Notes under the pieces: model-generated
Seen by the model: only the letters and a program-made list of their open reading frames with translations
Databases searched by the model: none
What the model was told of the DNA's origin: nothing
Position numbers and translations under genes: made by a program
NCBI RefSeq assembly: GCF_003355455.1
Contig: NZ_CP031357.1
Span: 598,501 to 662,500 of the forward strand
Origin: Erythrobacter aureus
GTDB lineage: Bacteria; Pseudomonadota; Alphaproteobacteria; Sphingomonadales; Sphingomonadaceae
Length of the DNA stretch: 64,000 nt
Reading direction: 5' to 3'
Shown: piece by piece, positions 24,142 to 31,504 of the stretch
Position numbering within the stretch: the stretch's first letter is position 1
Layout of the letters: each line of letters begins with the position of its first letter

Positions 24142-25068
24142 TCAGCCGAGCAGCCCCCTGGCCTCGTCGCAATCCTTTTCCATCTGGGCGATCAGACCCT
24201 CGAGCGAATCGAACTTCGCCTCGCCGCGCAGGAAGTGGTGGAAGGCGACTTCGATTTCCTGGCCGTAGAGATCGCCCGAGAAATCGAAGAAATAGGGCTC
24301 GAGCAATTCCTTGGGCGGGTCGAATTGCGGGCGCACGCCGATATTGGCCGCGCCCTTCAGTTCCTGCCCGGTCGACAGGATACGCCCGGTCACTGCGTAA
24401 ACGCCATATTTCGGGCGCAGATAATGTTCGACCGGCAGGTTCGCCGTGGGATAGCCGATCTCGCGCCCGCGCTTGTCGCCGTGTTGAACCACGCCGCGAA
24501 TGGCGAAGGGGCGGGTGAGCAGGCGCGCGGCCTCCTGCGGATCGCCCTCGCGTAGCGCATCGCGCACCCGGCTGGAGGATACCGGCTTTCCCCCATCCAT
24601 CACCGGCGGCACTGCGCGCGCCTCGATCCCGGCATCCCTGCCGAGGCTCACCAGCTTGTCGAAATTGCCGCCGCGCGCCTTGCCGAAGGTGAAATCCTTG
24701 CCGGTAACGACGCCCGCGACGCCGAGATGATCGCCGAGCAGCCTGCCCACGAAATCCTCTGCCGTGGTTCCGGCCAGTTCGCCATCGAAATGGAATACCA
24801 GCATCGCGGTTGCCCCGGCGGCGATATAGTGTTCCTGCCGCTGCTCGAGCGTGGTCAGGCGGAAGGGCGGCGCATCGGGCTTGAAATGCCGCACCGGATG
24901 CGGATCGAAGGTCGCGATGATGCTTGGGCGGCCCTGCGCGCGCGCCCAGCGGATCGCCTCTCCCGCCACGGCCTGGTGGCCGAGGTGGAAGCCGTCGAAA
25001 TTGCCCAATGCGATGATCGCGCCGCGCAGGCTCTCGGGCAGCGGTTCGCGGTGATCGAGCCACCTCAT
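24142..25068 (-). CDS. ribF: Bifunctional riboflavin kinase / FAD synthetase
   Basis: Makes FMN from riboflavin, then FAD. 308 residues. N-terminal nucleotidyltransferase domain with ALGNFDGFHLGHQAV (the HxGH motif) and TFDPHPVRHF; SSSRVRDALREGD; then the flavokinase domain with GREIGYPTANLPV and GVYAVTG, ending FDSLEGLIAQMEKDCDEAR. Length typical. The start overlaps the dipeptidase stop (ATGA). The common order ribF-ileS-lspA is kept. Confidence 0.96.
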   Translation of the reverse strand: MRWLDHREPLPESLRGAIIALGNFDGFHLGHQAVAGEAIRWARAQGRPSIIATFDPHPVRHFKPDAPPFRLTTLEQRQEHYIAAGATAMLVFHFDGELAGTTAEDFVGRLLGDHLGVAGVVTGKDFTFGKARGGNFDKLVSLGRDAGIEARAVPPVMDGGKPVSSSRVRDALREGDPQEAARLLTRPFAIRGVVQHGDKRGREIGYPTANLPVEHYLRPKYGVYAVTGRILSTGQELKGAANIGVRPQFDPPKELLEPYFFDFSGDLYGQEIEVAFHHFLRGEAKFDSLEGLIAQMEKDCDEARGLLG

Positions 25069-26234
25069 TGGGGCACCAGCCCTTCGCCGATCACACGCAG
25101 CGCATTGCCGCCCATTGCCGCGCGAATCTCGTCCTCGGCAAACCCTTCGTCGATCAGCGCCTGCGTCATCTGAGTTAGCTGCGAGGTGTCGAAGCGCACG
25201 GTGACCGCGCCGTCATAATCGCTGCCCAGCGCGACATGCTCGATGCCCACGAGGTCACGAATATGCTTCATCGCCTTCGCGGTGGCGCGCGGGGAGGTGT
25301 CACACACCGCGCCCTCCCAATAGCCGACGCCGATGATCCCGCCGGTCGCGGCGACGCCGCGTATCTCTTCGTCGGTGAGGTTGCGGTTGACCTCGCAGGT
25401 CGCCTGCACGCCGCCATGGCTGGAGACCACCGGCCGTGTCGCGATGGCGAGCACTTCGGCGACGCACTGGTGGCTGCAATGCGCGATATCGACGATCATT
25501 CCCATGCGTTCCATCCGGCGGATCACATCGCGTCCCATCGGGGTGAGCCCGCCCTTTTCGATCCCGTGCATCGATCCGGCAAGTTCGTTGTCGAAGAAAT
25601 GGGTGAGGCCTGCCATACGCATGCCCGCCGCATAAAGCCGGTCGAGATTGTCGGGATCGCCTTCGAGGCTCTGCAGGCCCTCGGCGCTGAACAGGGCGCC
25701 AATGCCCTTGTTCTCTGCCGCGCGGCGACCGAGTAGCCGCTTGAGGTCGGCGGGAGAGCGGATGAGCCGGAGTTCCTCGCGCGAGCTTGCCGCCGCACGC
25801 TCCAGTTTCTCGGCATGCCATAGCGAACGTTCGAGCAGGCTGCGCCAGGTCCGCACCGGCTGCATCTGGCCGATCGCCAGCAGGGTGATGTTGTCGCTAT
25901 CGGCGGAGTTCGAATCGTAATTCTGCCCGCGCGGCGTCTTGGTAACGCTGGAGAAGACCTGCAACGCCACGTTTCCTTCGCGCAGCCGCGGCAGATCGAC
26001 ATGGCCGCGCTCCGCCCGGTCGAGCATATCGCGCTTCCACAGCAGCGTGTCGGCATGAAGATCGACGACATCGAGCGTCGCGTGAAGCGCCTTCGCCTCG
26101 TCGGACACTTCGATGAGCGGCTTGCCGTCGATCTGGTTCATATCCCGTTCGGCCATTCCCGGTACGAGCAGGAAGAACCCGGCAAGCGCGATGAGTATCA
26201 CGCCAGCGAGGCCAACACAGAGCCTTTTTCTCAT
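25065..26234 (-). CDS. Membrane dipeptidase, peptidase family M19
   Basis: 389 residues. An N-terminal signal or anchor (LAGVILIALAGFFLLVPG) places the enzyme at the periplasmic face. Seen: DLHADTLLWK (metal-binding HxD), the bridging-Glu region around FSAEGLQSLEGD, DIAHCSHQ, SSHGGVQATCEVNRNLTDEEI and LGSDYDGA, all M19 renal dipeptidase motifs. It probably hydrolyses dipeptides, possibly including D-amino-acid forms. Coupled to ribF by an ATGA overlap although the functions are unrelated. Confidence 0.93.
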   Translation of the reverse strand: MRKRLCVGLAGVILIALAGFFLLVPGMAERDMNQIDGKPLIEVSDEAKALHATLDVVDLHADTLLWKRDMLDRAERGHVDLPRLREGNVALQVFSSVTKTPRGQNYDSNSADSDNITLLAIGQMQPVRTWRSLLERSLWHAEKLERAAASSREELRLIRSPADLKRLLGRRAAENKGIGALFSAEGLQSLEGDPDNLDRLYAAGMRMAGLTHFFDNELAGSMHGIEKGGLTPMGRDVIRRMERMGMIVDIAHCSHQCVAEVLAIATRPVVSSHGGVQATCEVNRNLTDEEIRGVAATGGIIGVGYWEGAVCDTSPRATAKAMKHIRDLVGIEHVALGSDYDGAVTVRFDTSQLTQMTQALIDEGFAEDEIRAAMGGNALRVIGEGLVPQ

Positions 26235-26285
26235 GAATGTAGCTCCGGTCGCATGGCAATGAAGCCTTTGGTGTTCGAAAGGAGC

Positions 26286-26939
26286 CTAGGCAAAAAGGCG
26301 AAGCTCGCCGCTTTCTGTCGTGGAACGGCCACGCGCGAGCGGTCGCTTGGGTTTATGAAGGTGGTTCCGTTCTTGATGTTCGGAAACAAGCGCGTTTCGC
26401 CGAGCAGCAACGTCCATCGCTTCTTTATGTCGAAGCTCGAAGACCTGAAATTCGAACTCGTCGGCCCCCTGGGCAACGACACGCTCGACTTCAAGTTCCT
26501 TCCTGGCCCAGAGACTTTCATCTCCTAGGATGCTTTGATCGAAAAACGCGTCGGCGTCCGGGAACTTCGCTTGGACGATAGTGATCAAGTATCGGTCAAC
26601 AAAGGGCGCGAATTGTGCATATGTCTGCGCGCCACCAATCACATAGGCGTGTTTTGTCCGCCATCTCGTCCGCAGCGCGAGAGCTTCTGAAATGCTGTGG
26701 ACGTGGTGGCACCCTTCATGCGGCGGGAACAACGATGGTGTGTGGGACAGCACAATGTTTTCGCGATGTGGAAGGCATGACCCCAAAGAGTCATATGTCT
26801 TGCGTCCCATAAGGACGACGCCGCCCTTCGTGGTTTGCTTGAAAAATCGCAAATCAGATTTCAGCGACCACGGAAGCCGATTTTCGATGCCGATCGCACC
26901 ATCGAGACCCACGGCCACAATTGAAGTTAAACCGGTCAT
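26286..26939 (-). CDS. Dihydrofolate reductase, atypical and in low-GC surroundings
   Basis: 217 residues from ATG 26939, which has AGGGA in front; ATG 26957 is an in-frame alternative. DHFR features: SIVAVGLDGAIGIENRLPWSLKSDLRFFK with the active-site acid, VLMGRKTYDSL, LPHRENIVLS and YVIGGAQTYAQF. After FEFQVFELRHKE there is a basic tail of about 45 residues (NHLHKPKRPLARGRST) not usual in DHFR. The gene is visibly less GC-rich than its neighbours, suggesting transfer. It could be a second DHFR; none other is in the window. Reduces dihydrofolate to tetrahydrofolate. Confidence 0.85.
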   Translation of the reverse strand: MTGLTSIVAVGLDGAIGIENRLPWSLKSDLRFFKQTTKGGVVLMGRKTYDSLGSCLPHRENIVLSHTPSLFPPHEGCHHVHSISEALALRTRWRTKHAYVIGGAQTYAQFAPFVDRYLITIVQAKFPDADAFFDQSILGDESLWARKELEVERVVAQGADEFEFQVFELRHKEAMDVAARRNALVSEHQERNHLHKPKRPLARGRSTTESGELRLFA

Positions 26940-27050
26940 GTCTCGTCCCTGTGACATAGAGGCATTAGAATCTTCTCAACACGGCTTCGCAAGAGTCCAT
27001 TATGCAACACTGGGCAGGGGCCTGTTCAAATGCTGTGAACAGCTTGTGTC

Positions 27051-28106
27051 TCACCGTTCCAGCCGGGTCACATGGCCCATCTTGCGCCCTTCGCGAACCT
27101 TCGCCTTGCCGTAATCGTGCAGATGCGTGTCGGGCGCGGCGAGGTGGTCCTGCGAGGCCGTGATGTCCGCGCCTATGATGTTCGTCATGGTGACGGCCTT
27201 CGCGACTGTTGCGGTATCGCCGAGCGGCAAACCTGCGACCGCGCGAATATGGTTCTCGAACTGGCTGGTGACAGCGCCCTCGATCGACCAGTGGCCGGAA
27301 TTATGCACGCGGGGCGCCATCTCGTTGAAGATCGGCCCTTCATACGTGGCGAAGAATTCGAGCGTCAGCACGCCGACATATTTCAGCGCATCGGCGACCT
27401 GGCGGGCCAGCTCGCGCGCTTCGTCCACCTGGGCTTCGATGATGTCGCCTGCGGGCAGGGTGGAAGCGGCCAGAACGCCTCCTTCATGCGTGTTGCGCGC
27501 CGAATCCCAAAACCGGATTTCGCCATCCTGTCCGCGCACGAGGATGATCGAGAATTCGGCCTCGAACTCGACGAACCCTTCGTAAATCAAAGGAACGTCA
27601 GGGAGATGCAAGCCCTGCGCATCGCGGTCCGATCCGATCCGCCACTGGCCCTTGCCGTCATAGCCGTCGCGCCGGGTTTTGAGGATGCCGGGCGCACCCA
27701 GCCGATCGACCGCCGCTTCGAGATCGCTGCGCGAGTCGACCCGTGCATAAGCGGCGGGTCGGCCGCCAAGCCCTTCCACGAAGCGTTTCTCCGCGAGGCG
27801 ATCCTGCGCGGTTTCGAGCGCGCGTGGATGCGGAAAAATGCGTCCTTCCGGCATGGCCGTGGCCGTGGCGACGGGTACGTTCTCGAATTCCCAGGTGACT
27901 ACGTCGCATTGCGCGGCAAAGGCGGCAAGGGCTGCTGTTTCGTTCCACTTGTTCACGAACAGATCGTCGCACACCTGATTGACGACATTGTCGCCTTCGG
28001 GCGCGTAGGCGATGCAGCGATAGCCCAATTGCGCGGCGCTCACGGCCATCATTCGGCCAAGTTGCCCACCGCCGAGGATACCGATTGTCGAACCGCGCTG
28101 CAGCAT
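27051..28106 (-). CDS. purK: N5-carboxyaminoimidazole ribonucleotide synthase
   Basis: ATP-grasp enzyme that carboxylates AIR in purine synthesis. 351 residues from ATG 28106, which overlaps the purE stop. Seen: IGILGGGQLGRMMAVSAAQLGY, VVTWEFENVP, ILKTRRDGYDGKGQ, EFEAEFSIILVR, LTLEFFATYEGPIFNEMAPRVHNSGHWSIEG and TMTNIIG. A 16-codon in-frame upstream extension lacks similarity. PurE and PurK act in sequence and are coupled here. Confidence 0.96.
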   Translation of the reverse strand: MLQRGSTIGILGGGQLGRMMAVSAAQLGYRCIAYAPEGDNVVNQVCDDLFVNKWNETAALAAFAAQCDVVTWEFENVPVATATAMPEGRIFPHPRALETAQDRLAEKRFVEGLGGRPAAYARVDSRSDLEAAVDRLGAPGILKTRRDGYDGKGQWRIGSDRDAQGLHLPDVPLIYEGFVEFEAEFSIILVRGQDGEIRFWDSARNTHEGGVLAASTLPAGDIIEAQVDEARELARQVADALKYVGVLTLEFFATYEGPIFNEMAPRVHNSGHWSIEGAVTSQFENHIRAVAGLPLGDTATVAKAVTMTNIIGADITASQDHLAAPDTHLHDYGKAKVREGRKMGHVTRLER

Positions 28107-28597
28107 CAGTCGACCGGGCGCTCGGTCACGGCCGCGCTGCGCGCCGCGCGCCAATCCTGCAGGCGCTGCGAAAGCGCGGGATCGTGATTGGCGAGGATCG
28201 CGGCGGCAAGCAGACCCGCATTGGTCGCGCCCGCCTTGCCGATGGCCAGTGTTCCGACCGGCACGCCGGCGGGCATCTGGACGATCGAAAGCAGGCTGTC
28301 CTCGCCCGACAAAGCCTTCGATTGCACGGGCACGCCAAGCACCGGAACATGGGTCAGCGCGGCGATCATGCCGGGCAAGTGCGCAGCCCCTCCGGCACCG
28401 GCGATGATTACCTCGAAGCCCGCATCCGCCGCGCCCTTGGCGAAAGCATACATGCGATCCGGCGTGCGGTGGGCCGAGACGATGCGCACATCGCTTTCGA
28501 CACCCAGTTCCTCGAGCACCTCGGCGGCGCAGGTCATGGTGTCCCAGTCGGACTGGCTGCCCATGACGATGGCGACCTTGGCGTTCATCTCAGGCAT
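28106..28597 (-). CDS. purE: N5-carboxyaminoimidazole ribonucleotide mutase
   Basis: Moves the carboxyl group of N5-CAIR to make CAIR, following PurK. 163 residues: VAIVMGSQSDWDTM, VSAHRTPDRMYAFAKGA, IIAGAGGAAHLPGMIAA, VPVQSKALSGEDSLLSIVQMPAGVPVGTLAIGKAGATNAGLLAA, the full set of class I PurE motifs. The start overlaps the end of gpmA by eight bases, so gpmA-purE-purK form one tightly packed unit. Confidence 0.97.
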   Translation of the reverse strand: MPEMNAKVAIVMGSQSDWDTMTCAAEVLEELGVESDVRIVSAHRTPDRMYAFAKGAADAGFEVIIAGAGGAAHLPGMIAALTHVPVLGVPVQSKALSGEDSLLSIVQMPAGVPVGTLAIGKAGATNAGLLAAAILANHDPALSQRLQDWRAARSAAVTERPVD

Positions 28598-29276
28598 CCT
28601 TCAGATAGTAGCGGTCGCCCGACACCTGCATGCCGTCGAATTCATAGACGATCGGTTGGCCGGTCGGGATTTCGAGACCGGTAATTTCGTCGTCCGAAAT
28701 GTTCGACAAATGCTTCACCAGCGCGCGCAAGGAATTGCCATGAGCGGAGATGATAACCGTTTCACCCTTGCCGAGTTGCGGCAGGATCGCGCTTTCCCAA
28801 TAAGGCAGCACGCGCTCGATGGTGAGCTTGAGGCTTTCGGTACGCGGCACGTCGATCCCGGCGTAGCGCGGGTCGTCAGACAGATCGAATTCGCTACCCA
28901 CTTCGAGTTCGGGCGGGGGGACATCGAAACTGCGGCGCCAGATATGGACCTGTTCGTCGCCATGCTTCTCGCGCGTCTGTTGTTTGTCGAGGCCGGTCAG
29001 CCCGCCATAGTGGCGCTCGTTCAGGTGCCAGTCGCGCGTGACCGGGATCCATAGGCGGTCGCAGGCTTCGAGCGCGATGTTGAGCGTCTTGATCGCGCGT
29101 TTCTGGACGCTGGTGAATGCAGTGGTGGGCAGCACGCTCTTGGCTTTCATCAGCTCGCCTGCCTCGCGCGCTTCGGCCACACCCTTTTCCGTGAGGTCGA
29201 CATCCCACCAGCCGGTGAAGCGGTTGGCAAGGTTCCACTCGCTCTGGCCGTGGCGGACAAGGATGAGTTTCGACAT
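28590..29276 (-). CDS. gpmA: 2,3-bisphosphoglycerate-dependent phosphoglycerate mutase
   Basis: Interconverts 3- and 2-phosphoglycerate in glycolysis and gluconeogenesis. 228 residues from ATG 29276. Seen: the phosphohistidine motif LVRHGQSEWNLANRFTGW, TSVQKRAIKTL, LNERHYGGLTGLDKQ, and the second catalytic His in VIISAHGNSLRALVKHL. Usual length. An in-frame extension upstream runs through a large inverted repeat and is not coding. Overlaps purE by eight bases. Confidence 0.96.
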   Translation of the reverse strand: MSKLILVRHGQSEWNLANRFTGWWDVDLTEKGVAEAREAGELMKAKSVLPTTAFTSVQKRAIKTLNIALEACDRLWIPVTRDWHLNERHYGGLTGLDKQQTREKHGDEQVHIWRRSFDVPPPELEVGSEFDLSDDPRYAGIDVPRTESLKLTIERVLPYWESAILPQLGKGETVIISAHGNSLRALVKHLSNISDDEITGLEIPTGQPIVYEFDGMQVSGDRYYLKDA

Positions 29277-29291
29277 ATCTGCTCCCGTTTC

Positions 29292-29372
29292 CGGTTCCAG
29301 CCCACTCCCCCCGCCCGGCACCCACGGCAAGATACTATCCGGGTGGCCGGGTGGGGGAGTGGGCTGGAACCG
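29292..29372. repeat. Long inverted repeat just upstream of gpmA
   Basis: The arms are a perfect 20-bp match (29292-29311 with 29353-29372; core GGTTCCAGCCCACTCCCCC), and the inner sequence GCCCGG..CACCC / GGGT..CCGGG extends the pairing with small slips. The 81-base unit lies 16 bases before the gpmA ATG. A transcript through it would form a very stable hairpin. It is far from a T-run and not a standard terminator. Confidence 0.8.
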
Positions 29373-29410
29373 CACCCCCGCGTAAGCGGGACAACAATGA
29401 GCAAGGCGCG

Positions 29411-29554
29411 TTAGCTGGCCGCATCGTCCTTGGAAAGGCCCTGCTCGTCCGATTCGCGCATTTCCCGCCCCTGCGCCTTGCGGCGGCGCAGGTTCTCACG
29501 AAGTTTCGCGGCGAGGCGCTCTTCGCGGGTCATCTTGTCGTTTTGGGCGTTCAT
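29411..29554 (-). CDS. Small basic hypothetical protein
   Basis: 47 residues from ATG 29554, preceded by AAAAGGAA. The central stretch REERLAAKLRENLRRRKAQ is a charged amphipathic helix, the pattern of short conserved sphingomonad proteins of unknown function. No Cys, no membrane segment. The longer in-frame opening upstream runs through the tRNA gene and cannot be coding. Confidence 0.65.
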   Translation of the reverse strand: MNAQNDKMTREERLAAKLRENLRRRKAQGREMRESDEQGLSKDDAAS

Positions 29555-29668
29555 GGCGCATTCCTTTTGCGAAAATCGGCTCCAGCCGCAAGCGAAGGTT
29601 GACTTATGCGCCGCGTCTGCCATTAGCGCGCGCCTCCACCCCGCTGGCATTTCCGGCGGGCACGACGT

Positions 29669-29743
29669 GCTGCTGTAGCTCAGTGGTAGAGCGCACCCTT
29701 GGTAAGGGTGAGGCCGGGAGTTCAATCCTCCCCAGCAGCACCA
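29669..29743 (+). tRNA. tRNA-Thr (GGT)
   Basis: 75 bases including CCA. Acceptor stem GCTGCTG/CAGCAGC, D-arm with AGCTCAGTGGTAGAGC, anticodon stem CACCC/GGGTG with loop TTGGTAA (anticodon GGT, reading ACC), T-arm with GTTCAATCC. A small CCATTTTT/AAAAATGG hairpin begins at the CCA end (29741-29761) and may mark the transcript end. Confidence 0.96.
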
Positions 29744-29765
29744 TTTTTCGAAGAAAAATGGATTC

Positions 29766-30029
29766 CTTGTTTTTCGCACCGACATCCGTCGGCGCGTCCT
29801 CGCTATGCGTGCAGCAAGCTGCACCCGCTGCGGGGCGGCCGCTTGGCCTTGCCGGGCCTCCCCCGGCCCGGTGCTCTTGCGGTCGCGGGCGTGTGGCGAT
29901 GCCATCCGAGACGTAAGGCGAGGCAAGCGCGACTGCGCGCTTGCAGCGACGCGACCGCCAGGTCGCATGAGCGAGGATAGCCCAAGGCCGCGGACGCGGC
30001 CGCCGGTGCCTGAGGCTCAACAAAAACCG
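29766..30029. repeat. Dispersed intergenic repeat, copy B (inverted)
   Basis: About 264 bases between tRNA-Thr and the convergent SDR. The reverse complement matches copy A (19711-19965) along its length with conserved blocks (GGCTATCCTCGCTC; GCGACCTGGCGGTCGC; GGGCCGGGGGAGGCCCGGC; GCAGCGGGTGCAGCTTGCTG) and similar T-rich and A-rich ends. Apart from the small hairpin at the tRNA end it accounts for the 301-base gap. Confidence 0.8.
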
Positions 30030-30044
30030 AATGCGCTGCGGCAC

Positions 30045-30941
30045 CTAGGTCGATCTATCCGCCTTATCCTTGGCATTCGTGCCCTTGATCATTGCGCGCA
30101 TCGCTTCCCACTGCTCGTCGCCCATATCCTTGAGCGCGGCATAGAAGTTGCCGCCATGCGCCTGAAAACCGCCGCCATCGATGGCGATCGTCTGGCCGTT
30201 CACCCAAGCCGCACCCTGCCCCATCAGGAACACTGCGAGATTGGCGATTTCGTGCATTTCGCCATGGCGGCCCATCGGGTTCATATCATCGTGAGAATTG
30301 CCGCCCCCACCGCCGGGTGAAAGGCGCGCGCTCATCCCGTCGGTGGGAAAGAGGCCCGGCGCGATGGCATTGAAGCGCAAGCCATAGCGGCCCCATTCCA
30401 CCGCGAGGCTCTGGGTCATCGCATTGAGACCCGCCTTACTCATGGCGCTCGGCACCACGAAGGGGCCGCCGTTCCATATCCACGTGGTCAGGATGGAGAG
30501 GAAGCTGGCCTTGCGGCCTTCTTCGATCAGCCGTTTGCCCACATCGAGCGTGATGTAGAAGCTGCCGCGAAAGACGATATCGCTGATCGCATTGAAACCG
30601 TTGACCGACAGATCCTCGGTCCGGCTGATGAAATTGCCTGCGGCATTATTCACTACGCCGGTCAGCGCTCCATTGTCCCAGATCGCATCGACCATGGCGT
30701 GGATCGCATCGGGATCGCGGATATCGCAAGCATGCCCGACGATCTTTCCGCCGTGCCTCTCGCCGAGTTCCCTGGCCGCCTCGTCGAGCTTGCCCTGGCG
30801 CCGCCCGCAGATATGCACTTCGGCGCCAAGTTTGAGGAAGGCTTCGGCCATTTCCTTGCCAAGTCCGGTGCCGCCGCCGGTGACGAGGATGCGTTCGCCC
30901 TCCATCAGTCCTTCGCGAAACATCAGCCTTGAAATATCCAT
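30045..30941 (-). CDS. SDR oxidoreductase of the 2,4-dienoyl-CoA reductase type
   Basis: 298 residues. Rossmann motif ILVTGGGTGLGKEMA, NNAAGNFISRTEDLS, and FVVPSAMSKAGLNAMTQSLAVEWGRYGLRFNAIAPG. The usual YxxxK has Ser in place of Tyr, as in mitochondrial and peroxisomal dienoyl-CoA reductases, to which the region is strongly similar; so it probably reduces 2,4-dienoyl-CoA in degradation of unsaturated fatty acids. Alternatives are other acyl-CoA SDRs. Converges on tRNA-Thr across repeat copy B. Confidence 0.85.
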   Translation of the reverse strand: MDISRLMFREGLMEGERILVTGGGTGLGKEMAEAFLKLGAEVHICGRRQGKLDEAARELGERHGGKIVGHACDIRDPDAIHAMVDAIWDNGALTGVVNNAAGNFISRTEDLSVNGFNAISDIVFRGSFYITLDVGKRLIEEGRKASFLSILTTWIWNGGPFVVPSAMSKAGLNAMTQSLAVEWGRYGLRFNAIAPGLFPTDGMSARLSPGGGGGNSHDDMNPMGRHGEMHEIANLAVFLMGQGAAWVNGQTIAIDGGGFQAHGGNFYAALKDMGDEQWEAMRAMIKGTNAKDKADRST

Positions 30942-31036
30942 CGCTATATCCTCCCCTCTGCCCGGGCAGAGTCCTACTCAAATGTCGGCGCAATACCCAA
31001 TTGAATCACCTGGCTGTATTGCCTAGCTAGAACGCC

Positions 31037-31504
31037 ATGGACGACGCCGACGATCTCACCCAGCTCGACCCCGCTTACAAATCGATGCTGCGCTTGCAGC
31101 TGGCGATTGCCGCGCTCGTCCTGCTTGTCGCGGCGACGATTGCCGAGATGGCGATTCCCGGCTGGACCGGTGCAGTGTGGATCCCCGCCCTATTCGTGGC
31201 TGCCTACGCGCTGATCCGTGTTCCCCTGCGGCGCTACCATGCGACCGGCTTCTCGCTAGCGGAAGAACGCCTGCGGGTCGTACGCGGCATCTTTTTCCGT
31301 ACCGACACGGTGGTGCCTTTCGGGCGGGTCCAACATATCGATGTCGGCCAAGGCCCGCTCGAGCGCGTTTTCGGCCTGTCCACACTGACCGTGCATACTG
31401 CGGGTACGCACAACGCCTCGGTGTCGCTGCCGGGCCTGAGGCATGAGGACGCGACTGCCATGCGCGAGAATATCCGCGCGGCAATCCGGCGCGATACGCG
31501 GTGA
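31037..31504 (+). CDS. Bacterial PH-domain membrane protein, YdbS-like
   Basis: 155 residues. Two adjacent hydrophobic helices (about 20-57) then a bPH2 (DUF304) domain: FSLAEERLRVVRGIFFRTDTVVPFGRVQHIDVGQGPLERVFGLSTLTVHTAG. YdbS/YdbT pairs are membrane proteins of unclear role, in some bacteria linked to bacteriocin resistance. The stop overlaps the GTG start of the larger partner. Confidence 0.88.
   Translation: MDDADDLTQLDPAYKSMLRLQLAIAALVLLVAATIAEMAIPGWTGAVWIPALFVAAYALIRVPLRRYHATGFSLAEERLRVVRGIFFRTDTVVPFGRVQHIDVGQGPLERVFGLSTLTVHTAGTHNASVSLPGLRHEDATAMRENIRAAIRRDTR

Noticed and set aside
29805..30320. A 171-codon plus-strand frame and similar short frames in repeat copy B
   Set aside because: The frame runs from repeat B into the antisense of the SDR; the repeat accounts for its similarity to frames in copy A.
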